This document shows, piece by piece, positions 6,837 to 15,480 of a DNA stretch of 57,042 nucleotides. Where the stretch lies: NCBI GenBank assembly GCA_947090755.1, contig CAMUPF010000010.1, forward strand, positions 1 through 57,042, in the 5' to 3' direction. Source of the DNA: an uncultured Candidatus Melainabacteria bacterium (GTDB lineage: Bacteria > Cyanobacteriota > Vampirovibrionia > Gastranaerophilales > Gastranaerophilaceae). Numbering within the stretch: position 1 is the first letter of the stretch; every line of letters begins with the position of its first letter. The notes under the pieces are model-generated. The model saw only the letters and a program-made list of their open reading frames with translations, was not told the origin of the DNA and searched no databases. The translations under genes were made by a program, and so were the position numbers.

Positions 6837-7997
6837 ATGAAAACTGAACTACATACAGAATGGACTGTTGAAGAGATTTGCAAAGGTTTTGTATACAATC
6901 AATCAGAAGGTAAAGGTTTATTTGGCATGAATGGCAAACTCACCATTCAACCTGAATACCAACGTAATTATATTTATGCAGATGGCAAAAAAGATGTCGC
7001 GGTTATTGACTCTGTATTAAAAGGTTACCCGATAGGATTAATATACTTCAACAGACGTGAAGACGGTCAACTTGAGGTTCTTGACGGACAACAAAGAATA
7101 ACAAGCTTAGGCCGTTTTGTTACAAGTAAATTTGCTATTAAACAGGATGGTATGGAACAATATTTCAGAGGGATTGCAAAAGATAAACAGGAAAAAATCC
7201 TTAAAACTCCACTTTTAGTCTATGTTTGCGAAGGAACAGAAAGCGAAATCAAAGAATGGTTTAAGACTATAAATATTATTGGTGTGCCGTTAAATCATCA
7301 AGAAGTGTTAAATGCAATTTATTCAGGTACATTTGTAACACTGGCAAAAGAAGAATTTAGTAATTCTCAAAATAATAATATTAATAAATGGAGTTCTTAT
7401 ATTTCCGGGGTCGTTAATCGTCAAGAATATCTGGAATGTGCTCTAAACTGGGTTAGCAAAGGACATATTGAAGAATATATGTCCATTCATAGACATGACA
7501 CTAATATTACTGAATTAAAAACATACTTTAATTCAATAATCGACTGGATAGATGGTTTATTTGATGAAATCCATTCAGAAATGAAAAATATTGAATGGGG
7601 TAGATTATATGAAACTTACCACAGACGACCTTATAACCAGTCTGAACTTAATAAAAAAGTAGCCGACTTATACGCAGATGAATATGTAAAAAACAAAAAA
7701 GGCATATTTGAATACGTTTTAGGAGATTGTCAAGATACTAAACTACTTGAAATACGTATCTTTGAGGAACGTGATAAAAAGACAGTTTATGCACGACAAA
7801 CACAAGAAGCTCAACAAAAAGGGATTTCAAATTGTCCGTTATGTGCCTTAGGCTCTGATAACAACAAAAATCGTATTTGGAAAATACAAGAAATGGATGC
7901 CGACCATGTAACAGCTTGGAGCAAAGGTGGTTCTACGGAGATTTCGAATTGTCAAATGCTATGTAAAACACATAATAGAGCAAAAGGCAATAAGTAA
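6837..7997 (+). CDS. DUF262 and HNH nuclease protein, candidate restriction partner
   Basis: The N-terminal half is a DUF262 domain (ParB/sulfiredoxin-like): [13 protein letters not shown] and [18 protein letters not shown]262 in GmrSD-type enzymes hydrolyses nucleotide. The C-terminus is an HNH nuclease: [35 protein letters not shown], with the zinc Cys pairs and the catalytic His present. 386 residues, RBS AGAGG, starting 3 nt after the methyltransferase stop. The pairing suggests that the methyltransferase marks self DNA and this protein cleaves unmarked or modified DNA, that is, a restriction-modification system. The operon arrangement is seen; the function is inferred. A type IV, modification-dependent role is an alternative. 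Confidence 0.85.
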   Translation: MKTELHTEWTVEEICKGFVYNQSEGKGLFGMNGKLTIQPEYQRNYIYADGKKDVAVIDSVLKGYPIGLIYFNRREDGQLEVLDGQQRITSLGRFVTSKFAIKQDGMEQYFRGIAKDKQEKILKTPLLVYVCEGTESEIKEWFKTINIIGVPLNHQEVLNAIYSGTFVTLAKEEFSNSQNNNINKWSSYISGVVNRQEYLECALNWVSKGHIEEYMSIHRHDTNITELKTYFNSIIDWIDGLFDEIHSEMKNIEWGRLYETYHRRPYNQSELNKKVADLYADEYVKNKKGIFEYVLGDCQDTKLLEIRIFEERDKKTVYARQTQEAQQKGISNCPLCALGSDNNKNRIWKIQEMDADHVTAWSKGGSTEISNCQMLCKTHNRAKGNK

Positions 7998-8010
7998 GTA
8001 ATAGAATTCA

Positions 8011-8760
8011 TCAAAGAGTATCTGTCATTTCTTGCAACATCTGCTCACTTTCAAATTTCAATGAATTATAAAATTCTTCAAAATATTTATAAAAAATATC
8101 TTTATTTACTAATACATCAAAATCGATAGGCACATATTCTTTGTCTGAACGGCCGAAATAATTTTGAATCATAAACCGAACTTTATTATCTTTTTCCCAA
8201 GCCAATAATTTATAGTTAGTAAATTCTTCAATATGACAAACTCCGAAATGTTTTGTTTTTAGATCTGTTAAAAATTTTTCAAACTCAGAATATAATGCAC
8301 TTATTTCAATTAAAGCGTTAGCTCTTTGAGTATTGGTTGTAAAATCGACTTCAACCGTTACAGATATAGGTTCGTTATCACCAAAACTCTGAATATCATT
8401 CAAACAATCATCGGTTTCAAAATCGTAACTAAATTGAATTTTATCAGTTACTTCACAATCTTTTAATGGATATGGAATTATTTCATCTTCTTGCACAAAC
8501 CATCTGTCTAAATCTTGCCAATATATCCAATATGATAGTAAATGAACCAGATCCGGTCTCGGGTAATGATTTGAATTATCATTTATTGGATAAGGACATG
8601 CTCCTCCATTAAATACAATATAATCAAACCATTTATAACCTTTGCATTTTTCATTGACAAGTTCTTTGTCACCATCCATAATTGCTAGTTTCCAACCGAT
8701 TGAATCTTCGGTTTTATATGCCACTTTACAGTATGGATACATAATAGTCTGTTTATTCAT
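8011..8760 (-). CDS. Hypothetical protein in the defence island
   Basis: I do not recognise this protein of 249 residues. It is acidic and rich in aromatic residues (KGYKWFDYIVFNGG, LLSYWIYWQDLDRWFVQEDE), with no signal peptide, membrane helix or known catalytic motif, so it is probably a soluble cytoplasmic protein. ATG with GGGAAAG upstream. It is convergent with the DUF262-HNH gene (13 nt apart) and lies downstream of hipA on the same strand with an 88-nt gap, so it may be a third cistron of the hipBA transcript or stand alone. Its place between a restriction-like pair and a toxin-antitoxin pair suggests an accessory defence or immunity role, which is only inference. Confidence 0.75.
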   Translation of the reverse strand: MNKQTIMYPYCKVAYKTEDSIGWKLAIMDGDKELVNEKCKGYKWFDYIVFNGGACPYPINDNSNHYPRPDLVHLLSYWIYWQDLDRWFVQEDEIIPYPLKDCEVTDKIQFSYDFETDDCLNDIQSFGDNEPISVTVEVDFTTNTQRANALIEISALYSEFEKFLTDLKTKHFGVCHIEEFTNYKLLAWEKDNKVRFMIQNYFGRSDKEYVPIDFDVLVNKDIFYKYFEEFYNSLKFESEQMLQEMTDTL

Positions 8761-8848
8761 AATTCTTTCCCTTTAAAGGAATAATAAAACTGAAATGAAA
8801 CAGCAAAATGAAGATTAAATAGACTTTCAGATTAAGATTCATAGAAAA

Positions 8849-9955
8849 TTACTCAAATAACTTTTTACATTTTGCTTGAATATCTAATGCAATATTTTTT
8901 GCAGATTTTTCACTTAGTCCGATATTTTTAGCAACAGCCAAAATATCATCTAGAGACGGATTTTTCCCTTCGCCGTTTATTGTTGTTGCATGTTCCCCGT
9001 TAAACGAAGAACTATAAGTTAAATCATACGCAGGAGATAAATGCCATTCTTTTTTATTGTCGTCATAAAGATAAGAAAAATTCTTTGAATGATCATCACG
9101 ATTGTGAGCAAACACATTGAAACACATTAACCTAAATAATTGTTCAATATCTTCATAATTTCTTGTAAGTTCGAGCGTAAGTTTCATTAACAAATTATAA
9201 TCAAGATTAGGAAGTCTGTGGCTTGTTTCTAATAAGCCGCTTACTGATACCATATGCACTTTTTTACCGTTTTCGCGATCAAATCTTTTTATGCCAAAAT
9301 AGCCTGAACAAATTTCTGATGGGAAAAGCTTTGTTTCTATCATATTTATTCCGCAATCTTTTGCACATAGTGAATATTGGTATTCTTTTTCCCCAATATT
9401 TTTAGGGTCAGTTGATGACGGAAATTTAATTATCCAATCTTCATTATTTATAGAAGTCAAAATTTTCGGCCTTGCACCACCTGATGAACCGCCTAACTGA
9501 AAAAGTTCATCCAGATTGTCTGAGTTTTGTGATTCTAAAATTTTTGAACATTCTTGAGCGAGAATATCAAGGTCAGAAACATTGTTTTTTGTTTCAAATT
9601 TATGTTCGGGTTTATATGTTAAAGCACCCATCCCACTTTTTTGAACAACTGCAAGTCGATTGAGATTGTCAATTTCAGCGGGGTTTATTTTGTTTTTTAA
9701 AAACAACCTGTCAACCAGTAATCTTCCCCAGCCATCAGGCAAACTGTCATTAAAAACTCCAAATAACCCGTCAAAAGGTTCATATTTGGGGATAAAAACT
9801 TTTTTGATAAGCGACAAACTAAAAGGTGATATACTAAACCCGTTATTTAACCAATCTGAATCGTATTCAAATGCGACAACTCTTTCGGGTGTTTTAGCAA
9901 GAGTACCGACTAAAATATCATTATAAAAGACTTTTAAATATTTATAGTTGTCCAT
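8849..9955 (-). CDS. hipA: HipA-family serine/threonine kinase toxin
   Basis: HipA toxins phosphorylate glutamyl-tRNA synthetase or related targets and slow growth until neutralised by HipB. The couple_hipA-like N-terminus (GTLAKTPERVVAFEYD, PFSLSL, FNDSLPDGWGRLL) and the kinase part are both present. SSGGARPK (157-164) is the regulatory Ser loop, IIKFPSS holds the ATP-binding Lys, HNRDDHSKNF (284-293) is the catalytic loop and SPAYDLT (307-313) the metal-binding Asp. At 368 residues it is shorter than E. coli HipA (about 440), but all motifs are intact. It overlaps hipB by 14 nt, as expected for an antitoxin-first operon. Confidence 0.93.
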   Translation of the reverse strand: MDNYKYLKVFYNDILVGTLAKTPERVVAFEYDSDWLNNGFSISPFSLSLIKKVFIPKYEPFDGLFGVFNDSLPDGWGRLLVDRLFLKNKINPAEIDNLNRLAVVQKSGMGALTYKPEHKFETKNNVSDLDILAQECSKILESQNSDNLDELFQLGGSSGGARPKILTSINNEDWIIKFPSSTDPKNIGEKEYQYSLCAKDCGINMIETKLFPSEICSGYFGIKRFDRENGKKVHMVSVSGLLETSHRLPNLDYNLLMKLTLELTRNYEDIEQLFRLMCFNVFAHNRDDHSKNFSYLYDDNKKEWHLSPAYDLTYSSSFNGEHATTINGEGKNPSLDDILAVAKNIGLSEKSAKNIALDIQAKCKKLFE

Positions 9956-10226
9956 TTATAACCTCATCAATAGAATTGTATATTTTTTGTGTAAACAAGT
10001 TTTCAAAATCTTTTTCTAAATTAAGAGCAATCAGAATTTTTATCAAAGAATTCAGTGAAATTTCATACTTTGATTCAAATCTTTTAATAGAGCCCAGACT
10101 AACACCTGATTTTAGAGCAAGTTGAACTTGTGAAATCTTAAGCATTTTTCTCTGTTGCTTAATCTTTTCAACAACTTCTTTTGCAATATCATTAGGAGAT
10201 TTAGTATAAAAAATAAAGTCATTCAT
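9942..10226 (-). CDS. hipB: HipB-like antitoxin, XRE-family regulator
   Basis: The protein of 94 residues has an XRE helix-turn-helix (IKQQRKMLKISQVQLALKSG, then VSLGSIKRFESK). It should bind HipA and repress its own operon. The ATG at 10226 directly abuts a 16-bp perfect palindrome and lies 7 nt after a -10 box, so the mRNA appears leaderless (see the promoter entry). The C-terminal 14 nt overlap the start of hipA, which suggests translational coupling. The N-terminus (MNDFIFYTKSPNDIAKEVVEK) is short and the protein is of usual antitoxin size. Confidence 0.9.
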   Translation of the reverse strand: MNDFIFYTKSPNDIAKEVVEKIKQQRKMLKISQVQLALKSGVSLGSIKRFESKYEISLNSLIKILIALNLEKDFENLFTQKIYNSIDEVINGQL

Positions 10227-10284
10227 AGATAATATATTATCTCATTTTTACCTAAAAGTCAATATTTAGATAATATATTATCTA
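10227..10284 (-). promoter_or_regulatory. hipBA promoter with two palindromic operators
   Basis: Two palindromes share the core AGATAATATATTATCT. Operator 1 is at 10227-10242; operator 2 at 10267-10284 is extended to 18 bp. Their centres are 41 bp apart, about four helical turns, so dimers would sit on one face. On the minus strand TTGACT (10257-10262) and TAATAT (10234-10239) are separated by exactly 17 bp. The -10 lies inside operator 1 and the -35 between the operators. The expected start is at or next to the hipB ATG. HipB autorepression is known for the family; these sites are inferred from sequence. Confidence 0.75.
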
Positions 10285-10468
10285 GAATGCAGTATGATTT
10301 TTAAAATATTAAAACACAACATTAGAATGATATGTTGTATTTTTTGAGATTGGGGGTAAATGGAAGAGGGGTAAATGGAGTGGGTGCTTGTGTTCAAATT
10401 TGTTGCAAGGCTTTATTTTTGCTGTCTTTTAGGGCATTAATGTTGTGGCTCAAAACCTTGAGGTACAA

Positions 10469-11008
10469 ATGAACATCGTCGAACCGATAAAAAGCATAGA
10501 AGATATTCAAAACATTAAGCGAATTCTTTCCAAGAAACCACGCAACGCGCTCCTTTTCAGCTTCGGAATAAATAGCGGACTAAGAATTGCCGACATCCTC
10601 TCGCTTGACGTCAAAGACGTAAAAGGCAAAGACTATATAGAATTAAGAGAAAAGAAAACTAATAAATACAAAAAATTCCCGATTAACGAAAATTTGCAAG
10701 CCGAAATAGAGGAATTCGTAAAAGATAAACCCGACAACATCCCACTATTTTATACTCAGAAACATTATCGGCTGGATAGAGCCCAAGCATACCGAATTAT
10801 AAACAAAGCCGCCAGAATGGTAGGAATTAAAGGCAGAATCGGAACTCACACACTACGCAAAACCTTCGGCTATCATTTTTATCAACAATATGACGATATC
10901 GTAATGCTGCAGAAGATTTTTAACCACTCCACCCCCTCAATCACCCTCCGCTACATCGGCATCGAGCAGGAAGACATTGATGAAGTGTATAGAAATTTTT
11001 ATTTGTAA
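10469..11008 (+). CDS. Minimal tyrosine recombinase (second copy)
   Basis: A paralogue of the recombinase at 4899-5453 with the same start (MNIVEPI) and a complete catalytic set: GLRIADIL, REKKTNKYKKFPI, THTLRKTFGYHFY, FNHSTPS and the nucleophile Tyr in LRYIGIEQ. It also lacks a core-binding domain. ATG at 10469 (179 residues) is preferred over a GTG at 10445, because GAGGT precedes it and the paralogue starts at the same residue. Together the two genes bracket the methyltransferase-hipBA cargo and point outward. I do not see an inverted repeat like the 26-bp one beside this copy. The intergenic stretch 11009-11240 holds nothing I recognise. Confidence 0.92.
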   Translation: MNIVEPIKSIEDIQNIKRILSKKPRNALLFSFGINSGLRIADILSLDVKDVKGKDYIELREKKTNKYKKFPINENLQAEIEEFVKDKPDNIPLFYTQKHYRLDRAQAYRIINKAARMVGIKGRIGTHTLRKTFGYHFYQQYDDIVMLQKIFNHSTPSITLRYIGIEQEDIDEVYRNFYL

Positions 11009-11240
11009 ATAACAAATTTTATTAAATATTAATTATAAATGATTTTAGTACTATTAGCTAGAAATAAGTTTTGTTAAGTTAAAACATGGTCATATATAAT
11101 CTGATTATTACCATCTCTCTTAAACTTTAAGGCACATATGCGTTATTTCTTGATATTAACAGAATTATTTTTGTGTTAGTATTTACTAAAGTAACATTTT
11201 GTTTATGAGCAGTTTTAAATTTAATACAATAATAGGAATA

Positions 11241-12767
11241 ATGGATATGGAAAAAAGAAAACAAAGAAGAAAAGTTAATGCCGCAAGAATATGTTTTGGA
11301 ATCAGTAGAATTGGTTATACACCTGCAAGTGCAATATGCGATATTATTGACAATGCGGTATCAGCTAATGCTAAAAATATCCATATAGAAATAATCCAAA
11401 AAAGTAATTCATCAAATCCTAATAGAAAAAATAATGTTCAGCAATATTTAATAATTGATGATGGGAATGGGATGAATAAAGAAAGGATAGGAAATGCCTT
11501 AGATTTAGGCTCTAGTGAATTATATTATTCTGAAGAAACATTATCAAAATTTGGGCTTGGTTTAAAATCTGCATCATTTGCCCAAGGAAAACGCTTAGAA
11601 ATAATATCTGGCGATGGTTCTGGTGAAATTTATAAAGAATATGTAGATTTAGAAGAAATAGAAGATGATTATTTTAGTGTCGAATGCAATTTAGATGATC
11701 ATGATAATGAGTTAGTTGATAAATATTTTGATGATAAAAGAGGAACTATTATTAGGATATCTAAAATACATACAAACAATCATCCAAGTATTAAGTCAAT
11801 TATAACAGAATTAAAAGATAGACTTGGAGTTATATACTATTATTTTATAAAAAAGGATTTACATATATTTATCAATAACGAAGAAATTGATGCTGTAGAT
11901 CCATTATTCACAGAAGAGGCAGGAGATAATAATTTAGATGAAAACGAATGGGATGGAAAATCTGTACAATGGATTTTAAGACCGGTTGATATTACGTTAG
12001 ATGCAGAAAATGATGTCAATGGAAAAATTGAAATTACAACGTTGCCACACCCTAGGGTAAGGAAAGATGAAGGGATATCAGATGCTGATGTCAGAAAAAA
12101 ATATCGTATTTCTGCTGCAAATTATGGATTTTATATATATAGAAATGGCAGATTAATAAATTGGGCCAATAGATTAGAGGGAATTATTCCTCAAGATCAA
12201 GATTACTATGCTTTCCGTGGCAGAATTAATATTCAATCAGATGCAGATGATGCATTTAATATAGATGTAAGTAAGTCCCACATAATCTTGTCAGAAGATG
12301 CTAGAAGTGCATTAGATGATTATATTTTAGATTACAAAAGCAAATGCAAAAATGCATGGCAAGGTGCGTGGCAAAAATACCAAGCACAAACATCGGAAAG
12401 CTCAAATGAAAGGGCAAACAGTATTGCTATCGAAGTAAATGATTATTTAGACGATCCATTAAATGAAGATGATGATGACCAAAATGAAAGAGAAAAACGA
12501 GAAGAACAGATTAATACAGAAATGCGACGCAAGGAAACAAATGACACTATTGCTCGTATAATTGATGAAGAAGGAGAAGAAAAAAACGAAGAACAAATAA
12601 CTCCGGAAGATATTATGAAAACCATGAAAGGAAGCTCTACAATAAGCGATTTAGCTTGTATTTTTAAGGTGCCAAGTATACAAGATAATATAATATGGGA
12701 GCCTTATGCCGATGCTGAAAAGAAACAATGCGTAAGAATATCTAAAAATCATAGGTTTGCCAAATAA
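11241..12767 (+). CDS. GHKL/MORC-like ATPase, probably C-terminally truncated
   Basis: The N-terminal GHKL (Hsp90/MutL/MORC-type) ATP-binding domain is clear: CDIIDNAVSANAKNIHIEI (N box), YLIIDDGNGMNKERI (G1), SKFGLGLKSASFAQGK (G2). A second conserved part follows (KVRK-like HPRVRKDEGISD, YGFYIYRNGRLINWAN), then an acidic coiled region rich in Glu/Asp (about 400-450). Proteins of this type occur as single-gene or multi-gene defence ATPases, but the role here is unknown. ATG at 11241 follows AGGA; TTG/ATG starts up to 42 nt earlier are possible. The last codons (RISKNHRFAK) run into a truncated MuB-like gene on the other strand, so the natural C-terminus may be lost. Confidence 0.8.
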   Translation: MDMEKRKQRRKVNAARICFGISRIGYTPASAICDIIDNAVSANAKNIHIEIIQKSNSSNPNRKNNVQQYLIIDDGNGMNKERIGNALDLGSSELYYSEETLSKFGLGLKSASFAQGKRLEIISGDGSGEIYKEYVDLEEIEDDYFSVECNLDDHDNELVDKYFDDKRGTIIRISKIHTNNHPSIKSIITELKDRLGVIYYYFIKKDLHIFINNEEIDAVDPLFTEEAGDNNLDENEWDGKSVQWILRPVDITLDAENDVNGKIEITTLPHPRVRKDEGISDADVRKKYRISAANYGFYIYRNGRLINWANRLEGIIPQDQDYYAFRGRINIQSDADDAFNIDVSKSHIILSEDARSALDDYILDYKSKCKNAWQGAWQKYQAQTSESSNERANSIAIEVNDYLDDPLNEDDDDQNEREKREEQINTEMRRKETNDTIARIIDEEGEEKNEEQITPEDIMKTMKGSSTISDLACIFKVPSIQDNIIWEPYADAEKKQCVRISKNHRFAK

Positions 12768-13161
12768 TCGGGCAGTCGGTCTCGTCATGCAAATCCCTGA
12801 GGATTTCGACAGTTTTAAAATTGTTCATCAGGTAGTCGATTTCATCAATAAAAATCACTTTCGGATTGGCCTTGAGTTTTTTAACCACTAGGTTGAAGTT
12901 GTCCGAAGTTAAGTACCTCGGCAATTCGTCCATTTCTTTTATCAACCCATCAAGCAGCCATCTGCCAGTCATAAGGTTTGAGGCTCGAAGATAAATTCCA
13001 TCATACTTGCACGCAAGCCACAAGGCAGTTTGAGTTTTACCGAGCCCAGGTTCACAATAAACAAGCCCCATTTTTGGAATGTTTTTGGGTTTGTTTACCA
13101 GATTTTCTACAAGTCCGATAAAATTTTTGACATTGTTCGTCCTTACAAAAGTCTTATTCAT
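12742..13161 (-). pseudogene. MuB/TniB-like AAA ATPase, truncated
   Basis: The transposition ATPase that delivers target DNA to a Mu-type transposase. Only 139 residues remain of a family usually well over 200. Walker A (CEPGLGKT, 36-43) and Walker B (VIFIDEID) are intact. The frame ends at DCPIIWQTYDF, before the sensor and C-terminal parts. The last 26 nt overlap the end of the GHKL gene on the + strand, so both proteins lose similarity at the same point. That suggests a deletion or insertion joint near 12755. It overlaps the transposase gene by 8 nt upstream, as in intact Mu-like operons. Probably non-functional or reduced. Confidence 0.8.
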
Positions 13162-14854
13162 ATAAAAGCCTATACTCCTTTGTTTGTTTAAATTCCGAAA
13201 TCCAAGGGTTGTTTGGATCGTGTTTGATTAAGTATTCATATTTTTGCGAATTATTTCTAAAAACAGTTTGAACAGCATTTGAACTCTCTTTGAACGCAGA
13301 TTGAACGGGTGGTGAAATTTCTTCATCCATTTTGGTTTCAAGATATTTTATTTCTTCGGTCGAAAAATAGTTCTTGACTGCGTTTACGGTTTTCTTTTTG
13401 AGTTGTTTTTGCCGAACGATTTTTTGTTTGTAGTCCTTATAGTCTTTGACGTCGCCCAATAATTTTGCCATCGGGTGGGTTTCGGGTACACGCTCAGCCG
13501 TGCATAAATACTCGCCTTTCGGGGTGAAAACCTTGATTTTTGTAAGGTCAAAGAGGTTGTATTTGATTAGAACTTTACTTTTGAAGCCGTAAAGCCGTTC
13601 GTCAAAATAGTCGCACCCCAAGAACCTAATACCATTTCTCTGAATTGTTTTAACTTCGGTTGCAAGCATCAAATCGTCAAGTGTATTTATATCAATATTT
13701 TGAGTTCTTCGTTCTGCTAAAACTTCGGCAATCGTTTTGTTTGGAACATTAGGACAAGGCTGTGAGTTTTTGAAACTCAGCCACATATCAATCATCTTTA
13801 TTGTTTCTTCTATGGTCGGAATATAGTCATTGTGCCAAGCGGAGTGGAGTTTTTCATTTCGCATCAGGTAAGCCGGTTTGTTTGCGATGTTGCTTCCGAC
13901 ATAGCTTGGCATAAGCTTTTCAAAGCCTTCTTGAAACTCTTTGAAAAATCGCTCGATGACTTTCGCTCTGGCGTTATAAGGTCGGGCAAAAACCGTTTCA
14001 ATCCCTAGTTTTGAATAAAGTCCTTGAAATCCGAGTTCGTTAAATCCCTTGTCATTGGTGAAATATTTCGCCCTAAATGCTCTGCCGTTATCCTGATAAA
14101 TGATTTTTGGCACCATATCGAGGTTTATTATTGCGTTTCGAAGGGCGGATGCGATGCACTGGGTATTTTCTTCAAGCATAATCTCGTAACCCACAAGGGC
14201 GGTCGATTTCCAATCCAAAAAGCCAACTAAAGTCGCGCGACTTGGTTTACCCGTGAACGGATTTATCACCTGAAACGCAAGTTTATGTCCGTCTGCGACA
14301 AGAATATCGCCGACTTCCAATAGCGAAGCGTCGCGTTTGATATAAGGCTCAACCTTGTCAGACAAAGCTTTTTCGCCATCTCGGGCAAGCACCCATTTGT
14401 CATAATTATTCACCTTAAACCATTTTGCATAGCGGCGAAAAGTCGCGTCGGCGGGGATAAAATCCTGCCCCTGTTCTTTTAGTTTGTATTTAGTAAGGGC
14501 GGTGGCTTTGCCGATAGAAATTCGATTTGGGTGTAAAAGTAGGCTCATAAAAATTTTGATTTCTTCGTCGGTCAAAGTGGTTCTAAAATCGCCAATTTTA
14601 GAATACCTGTATTGAGGGAGGAGTTTTTCGTAGTCTTCGGAACCATCAAGCATTGCATTCCAGCGATGAAGCGAGCCGCGAGAGACTTTGCCCAAAACCT
14701 GACGCAGATGCGAATCCGTCGTGTTGTGCAATTTGACAAAATCATAATCGGCTTGGATTTTGATATTCGATTTTCGGCGAAACTCAAGCCATTTGTGGAC
14801 TAAATCAAGCCTTGCAAGGGCGATTTGCTTTGCTTTTTCCGGTATGTATGTCAT
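13154..14854 (-). CDS. Mu-like DDE transposase (MuA/TniA type)
   Basis: The protein of 566 residues has an N-terminal DNA-binding region (HTH-like SRGSLHRWNAML), an RNase-H-fold integrase core and a C-terminal Mu-type beta barrel. The acid triad is visible: D188 (ILVADGHKL), D255 (IIYQDNGRAF) and E301 (AKVIERFFKEF). The barrel region shows CDYFDERLYGFKSKVLIKYN. It catalyses strand transfer of its element. The ATG precedes a MuB-like gene with 8 nt overlap. Upstream (to the right) lie repeated sequences with many TTGCACT/AGTGCAA sites that could be transposase-binding sites. With MuB truncated, autonomous activity is doubtful. Confidence 0.92.
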   Translation of the reverse strand: MTYIPEKAKQIALARLDLVHKWLEFRRKSNIKIQADYDFVKLHNTTDSHLRQVLGKVSRGSLHRWNAMLDGSEDYEKLLPQYRYSKIGDFRTTLTDEEIKIFMSLLLHPNRISIGKATALTKYKLKEQGQDFIPADATFRRYAKWFKVNNYDKWVLARDGEKALSDKVEPYIKRDASLLEVGDILVADGHKLAFQVINPFTGKPSRATLVGFLDWKSTALVGYEIMLEENTQCIASALRNAIINLDMVPKIIYQDNGRAFRAKYFTNDKGFNELGFQGLYSKLGIETVFARPYNARAKVIERFFKEFQEGFEKLMPSYVGSNIANKPAYLMRNEKLHSAWHNDYIPTIEETIKMIDMWLSFKNSQPCPNVPNKTIAEVLAERRTQNIDINTLDDLMLATEVKTIQRNGIRFLGCDYFDERLYGFKSKVLIKYNLFDLTKIKVFTPKGEYLCTAERVPETHPMAKLLGDVKDYKDYKQKIVRQKQLKKKTVNAVKNYFSTEEIKYLETKMDEEISPPVQSAFKESSNAVQTVFRNNSQKYEYLIKHDPNNPWISEFKQTKEYRLLYE

Positions 14855-14868
14855 ATTTAAAAATCCTT

Positions 14869-15480
14869 ACATACACATTAATCGCTCTTGTTGAGGAAAA
14901 TATCAAGTCCTAAATCCTAATCTCAGAGACATTTCGACACATCTCATTTTGTGAGACAAATTATTTTTGCACTTTGTTACACTGTTTTGCACTCGGAGAA
15001 GGTTTGATGTGGTGCAGGATAGACCCTGAAACAAGTTCAGGGTGATGGGTTATTGGTGCAAAAGAGTGCAGAAATAGAGACAAAAGTGCAAAAATTGATC
15101 CGTAAATCTCAACACTAAAAAATCGCCTATAGAGGCGATAGTGTGGGCGTTTGCGTTATATAAACCGCCATCCAAAAGTCTCTAATACATTATATCCCTA
15201 ATAGATTATAGTTGAAACAGTAGGGTATTTGGGCTATTTAGAACAAACGATTTAAAAACTTAGTGCAAATTAGTGCAAAAATAGAGACAATAGAACTATA
15301 CATGCCAGAGTAGAGATTGGAACTCTCCTTAAATCTGGAAAAACAGTCTAGATATATCACACAGCATCTTAGTTTGTATTAAATTTTAAATTATCTTAGC
15401 ACATTCATTAATCGCTCTTGTTTAAAGAAAAGTCAAGTGTTTTTGTTTAAAATATTATTAAGAAGTTATTAAGTTATTTT
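14869..15480. repeat. Long non-coding module, copy A
   Basis: The whole 620-bp gap between the transposase and RhuM genes is this module. Segment 1 (14919-15194) starts with AATCTCAGAGACATTTCGAC. It contains inverted TTGCACT and AGTGCAA sites, an imperfect palindrome CCCTGAA/TTCAGGG and a minus-strand terminator (ATCGCC/GGCGAT with six T, 15117-15139). Segment 2 (15260-15326) holds GTGCAAAAATAGAGACA and a tRNA-3'-end-like stretch (CATGCCAGAGTAGAGATT). Segment 3 (15392-15480) holds CATTAATCGCTCTTGTT and runs to the RhuM stop. A short copy of segment 3 is at 14869-14908. Copies B and C are at 16532-17168 and 19421-19704. No gene is seen in it. Confidence 0.85.

Noticed and set aside
8522-8533. 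Short match ATATCCAATATG to the 26-bp inverted-repeat arm
   Set aside because: Only 12 bp, inside a coding region of low complexity; likely chance rather than a third recombination site.
12443-12625. Minus-strand 60-codon frame inside the GHKL gene
   Set aside because: Shadow of the acidic coding stretch (Ser/Ile-rich antisense), no RBS.
12742-14854. Tn7/CRISPR-associated transposon
   Set aside because: Only MuA- and MuB-like genes are present; no TnsA, TniQ or cascade/Cas12k gene, and the CRISPR array is 12 kb away with a decayed end facing the island.
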